From an uncultured Blautia sp. (GTDB lineage Bacteria > Bacillota > Clostridia > Lachnospirales > Lachnospiraceae), in NCBI RefSeq assembly GCF_947654165.1, contig NZ_CANTKB010000032.1, positions 1 through 36,767 of the forward strand: a stretch of DNA of 36,767 bases. The letters run 5' to 3'. The notes under the pieces are model-generated. The model searched no databases. It was not told where the DNA came from and worked only from the letters and a program-made list of their open reading frames with translations. Shown in pieces: positions 27,682 to 36,767 of the stretch. The position numbers and the translations under genes were made by a program. Positions within the stretch are counted from its first letter, which is position 1, and each line of letters begins with the position of its first letter.

Positions 27682-30108
27682 TTACAGTTTTTCCAAATAA
27701 ACTTCAGGTTCCTGGTTACCGACTGTTTTTCTTACAACAATCAATGCCATTCCACAAAATGTAATACACTTATTTCCAGAAAACTTAAAATGTGATGCCG
27801 GATTGCCGTTTCCTACTCCAAGAATTCTCCCATTTTTGGCATAAGCTGAAAATGGAATATCAGCCTGAGGAGAGATATTCCCGCTTTTATCTATTGCCTC
27901 TACCCGGTACAAAATCTCTTTATTGCCCTCATAAATTTTCTCTAGCCGTATTTCCACAGGTTTTCCTGCCGTAATCTTTTTATCGCAGACGACCTCCTGA
28001 TTCTTTCGATACCCCTTTACCTCCAGCCTGCCAGGTTCAAACTCTACATTCCAGGATACGATTATTCCTTTTTTAGTATCCTTTCTTCCAAGGGAATGCC
28101 CGTTTAATATCAGTTCAGCCTCATCGCAATTGGTGTATACATCAACCTGTACTTCTAGACCCTCATCCCAGTTCCAGTGCGGCAAGAGATGAATCTGCGG
28201 TTCGTCAGTCCAAACACTTTTCCAATAGTAATATGCATCCTTTTGAAATCCGCAGATATCCATTGCTCCATAACCACTCTGTACTGCTGGCCAATTCCAG
28301 GGAAAACTTTCCCCCCTGTAATCGAACGCTGACCACACAAATATTCCTCCGAGAAACGTCGCCTGTTTTACATAATGATTCCAGGAATAAGCAAGATTGT
28401 TTGGAGATGAAGCTCCACCCAATGTTCCTACAGGAAGCTCTTTTAATCCCATCTGCTCAATCATAAGTTTTATCATATAGCTTCCGCTGTCATAACAATC
28501 ACAAAGGCCTTTTTCTTTGTTGTCTGCATAAGTTCCTCTTGTAGAAACAAAACTGCCATCTTCACTAGCAATGGTCAACAGTCCAGGGATTGCATCCCGC
28601 ATGGCTTTTGCATCATCCATATCATAATTGAAGCCTGCCACATCTGGAATTTTTACGTACTCTTCATCCCTGCAGGCATAATGACCTGCCACAGTGCACT
28701 GGCGAGTAGGATCTAATTTATGTACATAATCTACCAATGTTTTCAGCAGACGTTTTCCATTTGGAAGCGTAGGCATAAGTTCCTCGTTCTCCAAAGACCA
28801 CATAAAAATACAAGGGTGATTTCGACTTCCTTTAATGAGTTCTTCCAAGTCCTCTCTGCTATCTTTTGTCATCTCAAATCTTCTGTTTTCATTGAGCACC
28901 AGAATTCCCATTTCATCACAGGCACGAAGTAGTTCCTCATCAGCGGGATGGTGCGCACAGCGATAGGCGTTAGCACCCATACTCTTGATCCTAGCGAGAC
29001 GATAACGGATAATGTCCGGTGTCAATGCATTCCCCACGCCGGCAAAGTCCTGATGGACACAGACACCTTTGATCTCGATAATTCGTCCATTGAGCATCAG
29101 CCCCTCCGAGGTATAGCGAACATCACGAATTCCGAAAGATGTATTTACCCTGTCAATTATCTTTCCATTTTTGATAATTTCTGTCACAACAGAGTACAAT
29201 ACCGGTGTATTAAGATCCCAGCGGCGGATGTCATATATCTTCATTACAGATTTTGTGTTACGGCATTTAAAAACTGGTACACATAACATTTCTTCTTTGC
29301 AGGCAATAGGGACTCCCTCGGGAGATAATATCTGCGTCTTTACGAGAATTTCTTCTGCTTCTTTTCCCAAACTCTCCGACAACTGTACTGAATCATTACA
29401 TACTTCTGTCTCAACGTGAATCTCGGCATGTTTGTCACTGATGTTTTTGCAATAAACAAAAACTCCATGGCGTGCTGTATGAATCGGAGAAAGTTGATAC
29501 AGCCAGACCGGGCGGCAAATACCAGCTCCTTCTGCCCACCATCCCTCTCTGAGACTGTTATCCGCTTTCACAAGAATTACATTTTCTCCTTCATCCCCGT
29601 AAAAAATATATTCAGTAATATCACACGCAAATCCGGTATATCCGGAAAGATGGGAATTGATATAGCAACCGTTTACCCATATCGTACTATCACGGGTAAT
29701 CCCTTCAAATTCCACTATGATCCTCTTTCCCAAGCTGTCTGCTGGAATACGGAACCGCTTACGGTAATATCCAGTTTCAGGCAACAGATACCCTGCTTCA
29801 ACAGCCTCCGTTTTATCCTCCCATTCTTCCGGACCGACAAAATTTTGTTCTGTACTCCAATCATGAGGAAGTTCAACTTCTTTCCACTTTCCTTCCAGTT
29901 GTTTTGCCACATTATAAAGACCGTTTCCGTTTTCTATCCGCATTTTTGCTGCCATATAAGGATGCAGCCGGTAGACAAACCCCTCTTCTTCTGTCAGGTT
30001 GCTTGCACCTCCACAAGTTCCCGTCTTTGCTGTAATCTTAGGCACCGGTTTTGAAAACTCTCCAGGATGGAACTGCCATCCACTACAGAAATTATTTTTT
30101 CTATCCAT
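27682..30108 (-). CDS. Glycoside hydrolase family 2 enzyme (beta-galactosidase-like)
   Basis: An 808-residue cytoplasmic enzyme (no signal peptide) that would remove beta-linked sugars from oligosaccharide ends. The N-terminal jelly roll (about 75-215) has VELPHDW and GYTGFACDIT. An immunoglobulin-like domain (about 220-335) and the TIM barrel (about 336-600) follow, with GVCVHQDFAGVGN, NAYRCAHHPAD and the acid/base Glu442 in WSLENEE. Relatives usually read WSxGNE, so Gly is replaced by Glu440. The probable nucleophile is Glu516 (IASEDGS). Two more beta domains end the protein. GGAGG lies 8 bases before the ATG. It is the last gene of the five-gene hydrolase operon, 27 bases after the GH43 gene. 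Galactosidase, glucuronidase and arabinosidase activities are not distinguished. Confidence 0.9.
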   Translation of the reverse strand: MDRKNNFCSGWQFHPGEFSKPVPKITAKTGTCGGASNLTEEEGFVYRLHPYMAAKMRIENGNGLYNVAKQLEGKWKEVELPHDWSTEQNFVGPEEWEDKTEAVEAGYLLPETGYYRKRFRIPADSLGKRIIVEFEGITRDSTIWVNGCYINSHLSGYTGFACDITEYIFYGDEGENVILVKADNSLREGWWAEGAGICRPVWLYQLSPIHTARHGVFVYCKNISDKHAEIHVETEVCNDSVQLSESLGKEAEEILVKTQILSPEGVPIACKEEMLCVPVFKCRNTKSVMKIYDIRRWDLNTPVLYSVVTEIIKNGKIIDRVNTSFGIRDVRYTSEGLMLNGRIIEIKGVCVHQDFAGVGNALTPDIIRYRLARIKSMGANAYRCAHHPADEELLRACDEMGILVLNENRRFEMTKDSREDLEELIKGSRNHPCIFMWSLENEELMPTLPNGKRLLKTLVDYVHKLDPTRQCTVAGHYACRDEEYVKIPDVAGFNYDMDDAKAMRDAIPGLLTIASEDGSFVSTRGTYADNKEKGLCDCYDSGSYMIKLMIEQMGLKELPVGTLGGASSPNNLAYSWNHYVKQATFLGGIFVWSAFDYRGESFPWNWPAVQSGYGAMDICGFQKDAYYYWKSVWTDEPQIHLLPHWNWDEGLEVQVDVYTNCDEAELILNGHSLGRKDTKKGIIVSWNVEFEPGRLEVKGYRKNQEVVCDKKITAGKPVEIRLEKIYEGNKEILYRVEAIDKSGNISPQADIPFSAYAKNGRILGVGNGNPASHFKFSGNKCITFCGMALIVVRKTVGNQEPEVYLEKL

Positions 30109-30135
30109 TTACCCAACCTCCATTTTTCGTAGAAA

Positions 30136-31932
30136 TTATCTGACCTTTACCAATTTTCCACAGGTAATCCCGCACTCATTGAAACTGTCTACTCTTACCC
30201 ATATATCCTGTTCTTTTACCAGCGCGCCAATTCGCTGCTCCTTTTTAAAAGTCTGATAACTGTGGTATAGTTTATCTGGTCTGTACCCCCACAAAATATT
30301 GTATCCTGTGGCATCCGATGATTTTATCTTCACTGTCATATCCAAATCTGTTTCCATATATACCTCATAATCCGGCTGCAAAGGCTTATTACCATTTCCA
30401 ATCCCAAAAACACGAAGTCCAGAAACGCATGGTTTCTGTCTATAAGGGATTTCAAGAATAGTTAGTTTCAGGAAACGCAGTTTTTTCCCCTCTTCCCATA
30501 TGAGCAGGTCATGGGTTAGATCTGTTTCAGCTGAAGCCTTATCTTCCAGTACAAAATATCTGTTTCCGTCTTCAGAACCTTCCAGCACCCACCTGGTCCG
30601 CATATCTTTTTCTTCAATATATCTAGGCTGAACTCCGGGATGCATCTTTCCCGAAATCGGAATATCCATCTTGTCATCGGCAAAATTAACCTGCACAGCA
30701 TGTACATCACATTTTTCCCCTAAATCTATCTGCAGCCATTCTCCCGGATTTTCCGAACCCGCACGCCACCATGTCTGTATATTCTCGTCCACTGCCTTTT
30801 CCGGCCCTTTCCCGACCTCAAAAGAAGAAGCTTTCACGTCCTTACCATAGCTCAGCAGATACCATGCAGGATCCGCCCATGGATCCATCTTTGCCTGTTC
30901 CACGCTTCTCGGCCAATCCCCATAATTCTGGTTGCAGAATAGCTCTCCATCACTGTCAAACCCTGCCGGCCAGATTCCAACACGCCGTTCAAAACTCTGG
31001 TTCATGCTGATCCGCATTGTTGATGTGTGCCACAGATTCCCATAAGCATCTTCCATTGTAGAGCCATGCCCTGCACCCGGGATAAACCCTCCCGGTTTAT
31101 AGGAAAAAGGATTGTTTTCAGCCTGAAAAAATGGACCAAGAGGACTGTCAGACACATAGACACCATCTGCATACACATTATATTCTGCACCCGGGCATGC
31201 ATATTGAAGATAGTATTTTCCATTGTGTTTTGTCATCCACGGACCTTCAATATAAGGCTGATTACTAAGCAGCCCTCTGATTTGTTCCGCAGTTTCCTCT
31301 GCCAGATCAGTCTCTTCCATATTCTGTGTTTCCAGAAATTTTCTGAAAACCTGTTGTAGTTCTTCTCCTTCTATGGGCCGAATCGAATGATCTTCACCCG
31401 GTCGTTCATATCCGTTTTCTTTTGCATTTCCACCGATTAATATTTTTTTTCTTCCAAGAGGTTTCATATCCCCCTGATTCAACTCTATTCCCCATACAGG
31501 GGTTATATTAGAACAGCCCCAGTAAAAATATATTTTTCCGTCCTCATCTTGAAAAAGATGAGGATCCCAGAAATCAAATGTACCTTCTACCTTTTCATAA
31601 GGGCCGTTTATAATATCCTTAGTCCGATAATAGTCACATATTTTTCCTCGTCTCGACGCACAGAAGTAGACATAATCTCCCAGCACACGTATATCCGGAG
31701 CATAATCATACAATGGTAGATTATCCGGAAGAGGGTAATTCTCCCAATGTGCCATATCCTCTGATACCCATACCCCCAGTGTCATGGAGGCACATATATA
31801 ATACTTTCCCTTATAAAAAATCATAGAAGGATCTGCAGCCTCCCTTGATATCTCAATACTGTTACCTTTTCTACGGTCTATCGTAAACTGATAACGATAA
31901 TTTACATTAATCGGATTGCAGTAATAGTCCAT
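30136..31932 (-). CDS. Glycoside hydrolase family 43 enzyme with a carbohydrate-binding domain
   Basis: A 598-residue enzyme without signal peptide. The five-bladed propeller (about 20-340) carries the GH43 residues: base Asp34 (REAADPSMIFY), Asp123 (FDFWDPHLFQDEDG) and acid Glu229 (YIEGPWMTKHNGKYYLQYAC). Residues about 365-515 form an F5/8-type (discoidin-like) domain, with AVDENIQTWWRAG and GEWLQIDLGEKCDVHAVQV, likely to bind sugar. The end (about 530-598) resembles a fibronectin type III fold. Expected activity is removal of arabinose, xylose or galactose from plant glycans. The stop of the GH78 gene lies 22 bases upstream, in the same operon. Confidence 0.9.
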   Translation of the reverse strand: MDYYCNPINVNYRYQFTIDRRKGNSIEISREAADPSMIFYKGKYYICASMTLGVWVSEDMAHWENYPLPDNLPLYDYAPDIRVLGDYVYFCASRRGKICDYYRTKDIINGPYEKVEGTFDFWDPHLFQDEDGKIYFYWGCSNITPVWGIELNQGDMKPLGRKKILIGGNAKENGYERPGEDHSIRPIEGEELQQVFRKFLETQNMEETDLAEETAEQIRGLLSNQPYIEGPWMTKHNGKYYLQYACPGAEYNVYADGVYVSDSPLGPFFQAENNPFSYKPGGFIPGAGHGSTMEDAYGNLWHTSTMRISMNQSFERRVGIWPAGFDSDGELFCNQNYGDWPRSVEQAKMDPWADPAWYLLSYGKDVKASSFEVGKGPEKAVDENIQTWWRAGSENPGEWLQIDLGEKCDVHAVQVNFADDKMDIPISGKMHPGVQPRYIEEKDMRTRWVLEGSEDGNRYFVLEDKASAETDLTHDLLIWEEGKKLRFLKLTILEIPYRQKPCVSGLRVFGIGNGNKPLQPDYEVYMETDLDMTVKIKSSDATGYNILWGYRPDKLYHSYQTFKKEQRIGALVKEQDIWVRVDSFNECGITCGKLVKVR

Positions 31933-31954
31933 ATTCTCACCTCTTATACAGTAC

Positions 31955-34153
31955 TCACATTATTATTTCATACATATAGTTTCCTGCCTTTACACGATGA
32001 ATAGTTCCATCAGGAAGAATGATTTCAGCCTCTACAGGGGTTTCAAATGAAAAACGAATTCGTTCATTCTCATAAAACCATGCAGATCGAATCATTCCGC
32101 TTTTGCTTTTATAATATCCTTCCGCATAACCCAAGCGCCTATCAACAACAGGCTGAAGACGAATCTTCTGGAACCCAGGTTGCAAAGGTTTTATTCCGAG
32201 AATATATTCATAATAAAACTCTCCAACGCTTCCAAATGTATAGTGATTGAAGGACACCATGTTGTCACCGGATGTCGGTACTTCATCTTCATTGACTGTA
32301 CCATCTGGGCGTAGTGCATCCCATCGCTCCCATGTTGTCGTAGCTCCCATTTTAATCTGGTACATCCATCCCGGACATTCCTCCTGAAAAAGCATATCAT
32401 AGGCAAGTTCACACGCACCGGCTTCTGCCAACAGCGGTAGGAAATGTTCTGTGGCAAAAAATCCGGTTTCCATTCCATTTGCACGGACATTTTCCACATA
32501 TTTCCTAAGAACCTTTTTCCGCAGTTCTCCCTCCTGAATGACAAAGTGCAGTGCCATGATGTATGCAGATTGATAATCACCTGCCACAATTCCATCATCC
32601 GATACATATTTCTTGAGATATGCTTCCCTTACCTGCCGCATTTTTTCTGAATAGTACATAGCATCCTTCTGATTTCCAAATTTTTCCGCTGTTTCTGCCA
32701 GCACCTTCAAATCATGTACAATGAATGAATTTGATATGGGGCCATTATGGACAGCCTGCCATCGCATATCTTTTCCCGGAGCAAGCCAATCTCCCAAATT
32801 CGGAGAAAACCATAGCATTTCTTCACCCATCTTGGATAATTCGGTATCCACAAACATTTTCATGCTCTCATACATCTCATCCAGTATCTTTCTGTTTCCG
32901 TAATGCAGATACAGGAGTTCCGGAATAATAGTCACTGCATTCCCCCAGCCTAGCATATTAATCATTCCAATTCCAGCCGGATGATCTGCCGGAACTGTTG
33001 CACCAATATAATGATCTGGATCATCAAGCTGTCCCAGCCGCATATCCTGCAAGAATTTCTCCCAGAACTTCTCCGTATCATAATTATAGGCTCCTGTTAG
33101 AGCAAAAACATGTCCATCTCCTGTATATCCCATTCTTTCATCTCGTTGTGGACAATCTGTTGGTATTTCCACATAATTTGATTTTTGCCCCCACAACTGA
33201 TTCTCATAAAGTTTTTGCACAAGCGGATTTCCACAGCTAAAGTATCCTGTTCTTTTCATATCCGTATAGACTGCATAAGCTTTTATCAGACCGGGAACAT
33301 AGGCGGAGCCGGTAATCTCTACATAGCGAAATCCCATATAAGTAAAACGTGGTCTGTAGATTCGCTTATCTTTACCAGCATAATATTTAATCTGCGCTTT
33401 CGCTTTTCTCAGGTTTTCTGTATAGAGTGTGCCGTCGGGATTCAGGATTTCGCCATGACGTATAGTTACAGATGATCCATTGAGTTGAATCGGATTCAGT
33501 TCTATAATTCCTGCAAAATTCTGTCCGAAATCCAGAATCACCTTATCACCACAGGAACAAACATGTCTGACTGGCATCTCTTCCTGAATACGTACCTCCA
33601 TGACAGTTTTCTCGAAAGCAGCCGGAATCTCTTTCTGATATTTTACCGCTTTCCCGATCACCGTTTCTTCTATATCAGCGTGATAGATTTCTCCATCATA
33701 TTCTCCTGCATATTCGTATGGACTTTCAAGCTCTTCCATATCGGGGCCGGAACAATATCCATCCCGACTGCCATCCATATACTCAATCTTAAGGATACAG
33801 GAAATGGCTGGCATATCTCCATATATCTGTGTTTTATTTTCACAGAGAAACCTTCCGCAGTACCAGCCCTGCCCAAGATATAACTTCAGTGTATTCCCGC
33901 CTTTTTTTAATAAATGAGTTATATCTTCTTCCTGATACAAAACCCGCCTTGGATAATATGTAAAGCCCGGAGCAAACATCTGTTTTCCGGCTTTTTGACC
34001 ATTGATTTCAATCTCATAAACACCCAGAGCAGTGCTGTAAAGCACTGCTCTTTTCACTTCTTTTACAATACAAAGCTTTTTCCGAAACAGAAACACTTCG
34101 CCTTCTCTGTATTCTCTAGGTGATGTAATAAAATATCTTTTTAACACTTCCAT
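31955..34153 (-). CDS. Alpha-L-rhamnosidase, glycoside hydrolase family 78
   Basis: A 732-residue enzyme that would release terminal L-rhamnose. N-terminal beta domains (about 20-280) contain LKLYLGQGWYCGRFL and LDFGQNFAGIIEL. The (alpha/alpha)6 barrel (about 300-650) has the family signature IPTDCPQRDERMGYTGDG, with the catalytic acid in RDE, and TTTWERWDALRPDG, FNHYTFGSVGEFYYEYI. A C-terminal beta domain follows (GYYKSKSGMIRSAWFYENE). The start at 34153 is chosen because GAGG lies 7 bases upstream; a longer frame would overlap the previous gene. The upstream stop lies 13 bases away. There is no signal peptide, so it works on imported oligosaccharides. Confidence 0.93.
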   Translation of the reverse strand: MEVLKRYFITSPREYREGEVFLFRKKLCIVKEVKRAVLYSTALGVYEIEINGQKAGKQMFAPGFTYYPRRVLYQEEDITHLLKKGGNTLKLYLGQGWYCGRFLCENKTQIYGDMPAISCILKIEYMDGSRDGYCSGPDMEELESPYEYAGEYDGEIYHADIEETVIGKAVKYQKEIPAAFEKTVMEVRIQEEMPVRHVCSCGDKVILDFGQNFAGIIELNPIQLNGSSVTIRHGEILNPDGTLYTENLRKAKAQIKYYAGKDKRIYRPRFTYMGFRYVEITGSAYVPGLIKAYAVYTDMKRTGYFSCGNPLVQKLYENQLWGQKSNYVEIPTDCPQRDERMGYTGDGHVFALTGAYNYDTEKFWEKFLQDMRLGQLDDPDHYIGATVPADHPAGIGMINMLGWGNAVTIIPELLYLHYGNRKILDEMYESMKMFVDTELSKMGEEMLWFSPNLGDWLAPGKDMRWQAVHNGPISNSFIVHDLKVLAETAEKFGNQKDAMYYSEKMRQVREAYLKKYVSDDGIVAGDYQSAYIMALHFVIQEGELRKKVLRKYVENVRANGMETGFFATEHFLPLLAEAGACELAYDMLFQEECPGWMYQIKMGATTTWERWDALRPDGTVNEDEVPTSGDNMVSFNHYTFGSVGEFYYEYILGIKPLQPGFQKIRLQPVVDRRLGYAEGYYKSKSGMIRSAWFYENERIRFSFETPVEAEIILPDGTIHRVKAGNYMYEIIM

Positions 34154-34166
34154 AAAAAAACCTCGC

Positions 34167-35234
34167 TTATCTAAATTGTTCCAGAGTCCACTCATCCTTC
34201 CATTGAATGATAGGATTATCGTTTTCCCAGATTATAGGAAGCCAGACATATCTTGAAAGGCGGGTTTCATCTTCATAAATCTTTTCTTCTTCCGGAAGCT
34301 TAAACGAAGACTTTCGCTCATAATCCGGTTCTGATTTAGGAATCATTTGGGCATATTTTTTCATGCTTTTCGCCCGTTGTCTGCAAAGCTCCAAATCAAT
34401 AATCCATCTGTCGGCGCAGGCAATATAGAGTTCTTTATCGGGTATTTTCAATACATCCGTAAATTGTCCGCCAAAGCTGATAAAATCATCTTCTCCTCTG
34501 CATGGGTTTCCAAGATTAGTATATTCTCCATGAATATCGGAGAAACAGTCTATTCTTGAAGGATTTGGATAATACCATGATGTTCCCGATGTAATCAGAT
34601 AATGCATATTCCCTTTTGTAAAACATACCGGAGCTTCTCTTCCTATACATGCGGTTCCATCCGTTTGACAGTGTACTGAATATTTTCCGGTTACTCCTGT
34701 GTAAGTTTCGTCAAGGTCTGCAACTACAATTTCAAAATGCGGACGGTCAAATATTAGATATGCTTTTCCAGTTGCTTCTACATGCAGATCAAAATCTCCC
34801 GTGTTCATTTGAAGTGGTTGATAAAACTTACGTACAAACTCATACGGACCAAAAAAATCATCTGCCTGCATAACACACATACACTGATTATTTCCCTCTC
34901 CCATGATCTTCAACCATGCTACATACTTACCTGTTTTCTCACAGAAAATAATATGTGGTCTGTCCATACAACGATTGGGATGTAGCGGTGAACCAAAGTC
35001 CTCTGTATCCGGCAGAATTATCAGCCCTTTATCTGTCCAATTATATAAATCTTCAGAGATATAACATCGAACTCCCCAATGCCATATATTTCCTCCACTT
35101 CTTGTTTTTTCTTTATTTTCTCCATACCAGTAATAGATTCCATCCTTATGAAAAACTGAAAAGCCATGTGCCTGAATCGGTTTTCCCTCTGTATCTAACC
35201 ATATCTGTCCCGGTCGTATCGATGTATATGCCAT
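34167..35234 (-). CDS. GH43-like beta-propeller glycosidase
   Basis: A 355-residue protein beginning MAYTSIRPGQIWLDTEGKPI. It has propeller repeats with GFSVFHKDGIYYWYGENKE, CYISEDLYNWTDKG and MHYLITSGTSWY. Candidate catalytic residues in GH43-like order are Asp91 (CMDRPHIIF), Asp147 or Asp149 (TGDFDLHVEATG) and Glu200 (IGREAPVCFTKG). It is the short, one-domain form, seen in operons for plant or host glycans. The start at 35234 has GAGGGA 8 bases upstream. It lies between GH3 and GH78 genes, so a role on rhamnose- or arabinose/galactose-containing oligosaccharides is likely; the exact specificity is open. Confidence 0.82.
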   Translation of the reverse strand: MAYTSIRPGQIWLDTEGKPIQAHGFSVFHKDGIYYWYGENKEKTRSGGNIWHWGVRCYISEDLYNWTDKGLIILPDTEDFGSPLHPNRCMDRPHIIFCEKTGKYVAWLKIMGEGNNQCMCVMQADDFFGPYEFVRKFYQPLQMNTGDFDLHVEATGKAYLIFDRPHFEIVVADLDETYTGVTGKYSVHCQTDGTACIGREAPVCFTKGNMHYLITSGTSWYYPNPSRIDCFSDIHGEYTNLGNPCRGEDDFISFGGQFTDVLKIPDKELYIACADRWIIDLELCRQRAKSMKKYAQMIPKSEPDYERKSSFKLPEEEKIYEDETRLSRYVWLPIIWENDNPIIQWKDEWTLEQFR

Positions 35235-35268
35235 TATAATGTCCCTCACTTTTTAATAAAGCTACATT

Positions 35269-36767
35269 TTAACTATTCAATATATTAATAAGGCTATTCA
35301 GTTCTTCCATCGTCATCCTGCCAAATGTTACGATTGAACGCAAAGGCATCTCCTGCATCATATTCTGAACCATTTTTTCGCTTCCTTCTCCCATATTCTT
35401 TAAATTATCTTCTTCGGCAGCTTTTTGACTCTCGGAAGCGCCTCCGCTAAGCAAACTTTGCATAATGGCTCGTCCTTTTTGCGTTTTCATCAAATCTCCA
35501 ACTGTAGAATCAAAGGTATATGTGATTGGAAGTTCTCTGGTTCCTTCTATATCTACCGGCGCAGAAAGCCGTATGTCTCTTGACGAAGCCCCTATCTCGA
35601 TATAAAATCTTCCGCTCTCCACAAACCAATCGTGTATCTTCGGTTCATAATATGCGAACGCCCTTTTTTCGAGGTGAAATGTTACGATTGTCTCTTCTCC
35701 TGGTTTCAACTCGACCTTGGCAAATTCTTTCAGTTCTCGCACCGGTCTTCCCACACTACTACACTCATCTCTGACATAGAGCTGAACTGTCTCTTTTCCT
35801 TTTCTGTCTCCAATATTTTTTATCTTACAGGATACCGACAGTTCCTCGTCATCCGTCATAGACTCTTTATCCAACTTCAAATCACTATATGCATATGATG
35901 TATAGGAAAGGCCATATCCAAAAGGAAATAGCACATCCATTTTCTTCCTGTCATAATACCGGTATCCAATGTAGATCCCCTCCTGATATTTAACAATGCC
36001 GTCTTCACCTGGAAAATTAAGATATGAAGGGTTATCCTCTATCTTCCTTGGCCATGTTTCTGCCAGTCTACCGGAAGGATTTGCCCTTCCATAGAGAAGT
36101 GAGACCGCCGCAGCACCAGTTTCCTGTCCTCCAAGATACATACACAAAACCGCAGATACTTGATCAAGCCACGGAAGCGCCATCGCAGCTCCGCCATGAA
36201 GCACAACAATTGTTTTTTTCTGAATCGCAGCTACGGCTCGGATCAGTTCATTCTGTGCTTCAGGTAATTCCATAGTCTCGCGATCACAACCTTCTGTCTC
36301 ATACGAATCCGGTTGCCCGGCAAAAATAACTGCTGCTGTGGAATGCTCAGCCACTTCTACAGCACGTTTTCTTAGCGTCTTGATATCACCTTCATCATGG
36401 GTACAGTAACCTCTCTCATATCTTACGGAATAACCTGACTCGCCTGCTCTCTCTACCGCCCCTTTTACAGATGACACATTGATATGACTAGATCCGCCCC
36501 CCTGATACCGGGGCTGATCTGCAAACTCACCGATGAACACCACATCTTCATTCTGCTGCAGAGGCAGTGCCCCGTCATTTTTCAAAAGTACTGCACACTG
36601 TTCTTCGCTCTCTCTGCTAATCTCAGCACATTCTACTCGGTTGATCACAGTATCTGTCTTTCTCTTGTCCTGATAGTCAGAGACCAGCTTCAAAACATTT
36701 TCTACTGCTTGATCTAGTGTACTGACCACTTGTAATTTATGGTAATTATATCTGGAGATTTTAATCC
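35269..36767 (-). CDS. Glycoside hydrolase family 3 enzyme (partial, 5' end outside the window)
   Basis: The last roughly 499 residues of a GH3 enzyme. The frame stays open to the window edge, so the N-terminal barrel with the nucleophile Asp is missing here only because the window ends. The visible part starts at the barrel end (LDQAVENVLKLVSDY), then the GH3 C-terminal domain (CAVLLKNDGALPLQ, YQGGGSSHINV, GRLAETWP) and the fibronectin-like domain (LFPFGYGLSYTSYAYSDLKL, GRPVRELKEFAKVELKPGEE). A further 90 residues form an unusual tail (VGDLMKTQKGRAIMQSLLSG and following). Beta-glucosidase or beta-xylosidase activity is typical of the family. It is the first visible gene of the operon. Confidence 0.92.
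   Translation of the reverse strand, partial: IKISRYNYHKLQVVSTLDQAVENVLKLVSDYQDKRKTDTVINRVECAEISRESEEQCAVLLKNDGALPLQQNEDVVFIGEFADQPRYQGGGSSHINVSSVKGAVERAGESGYSVRYERGYCTHDEGDIKTLRKRAVEVAEHSTAAVIFAGQPDSYETEGCDRETMELPEAQNELIRAVAAIQKKTIVVLHGGAAMALPWLDQVSAVLCMYLGGQETGAAAVSLLYGRANPSGRLAETWPRKIEDNPSYLNFPGEDGIVKYQEGIYIGYRYYDRKKMDVLFPFGYGLSYTSYAYSDLKLDKESMTDDEELSVSCKIKNIGDRKGKETVQLYVRDECSSVGRPVRELKEFAKVELKPGEETIVTFHLEKRAFAYYEPKIHDWFVESGRFYIEIGASSRDIRLSAPVDIEGTRELPITYTFDSTVGDLMKTQKGRAIMQSLLSGGASESQKAAEEDNLKNMGEGSEKMVQNMMQEMPLRSIVTFGRMTMEELNSLINILNS

Noticed and set aside
29416..30054. 212-codon open frame antisense to the GH2 gene
   Set aside because: The GH2 motifs on the minus strand are clear, and the antisense frame has no ribosome binding site or recognisable domain.

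Overview
The window looks like a low-GC, Gram-positive gut anaerobe of the class Clostridia, most likely Lachnospiraceae. The reasons are strong AGGAGG ribosome binding sites, frequent GTG/TTG starts, Firmicute mobile-element families (Tn916-type integrase with a DUF3173 partner, YodL protein, class B sortase, ImmA peptidase, MOBP relaxase) and an intracellular plant-glycan operon. This placement is an inference from protein families; no rRNA or tRNA gene was found.

Layout. (1) 1-1752: the right-hand end of an integrative element, with a DUF3173 protein, a tyrosine integrase and a probable attachment end that abuts a small ribbon-helix-helix gene (1753-1926, minus). (2) 1927-2791: 0.87 kb without a gene, rich in hairpins and TTCCGG-type repeats. 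(3) 2792-9494: an AT-rich restriction-modification-like cassette. It holds a double methyltransferase on the plus strand, facing an overlapping three-gene minus operon: a tandem PD-(D/E)XK nuclease-like protein, a tandem helix-turn-helix protein and a methyltransferase-like/Mrr fusion whose motif IV reads DFPY. This is the best candidate for an undescribed system. (4) 9600-25616: a mosaic of mobile-element genes. It contains sigma-like and ArpU-like regulators; a Y-family polymerase divergent from an XRE repressor and ImmA protease with shared operators; an ECF sigma/anti-sigma pair; an oriT-like region with MobC and a relaxase; a lipoprotein gene with a small partner and an XRE regulator; a YodL-domain protein and a class B sortase; and a NUDIX gene with an IS3-family insertion at its 5' side. 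No type IV secretion genes are seen, so this part looks mobilizable or decayed. (5) 25686-27595: an MFS drug-efflux gene and its MarR regulator, with matching operators. (6) 27682-36767: five co-directional glycoside hydrolase genes (GH3, GH43-like, GH78, GH43, GH2), the first of which runs off the window.

How the parts work together. In region 3, the modification enzymes would protect host DNA while the nuclease-like proteins attack other DNA; the double-HTH protein probably controls the operon through a TGTGAC/GTCACA operator that overlaps its start site. In region 4, the XRE/ImmA pair probably derepresses the polymerase on DNA damage, and MobC plus relaxase would nick the hairpin-rich region at 15918-16009 so that the DNA can be moved by a helper. 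In region 6, exo-acting rhamnosidase, GH43, galactosidase-type and GH3 enzymes without signal peptides would finish imported rhamnose-containing plant oligosaccharides in the cytoplasm.
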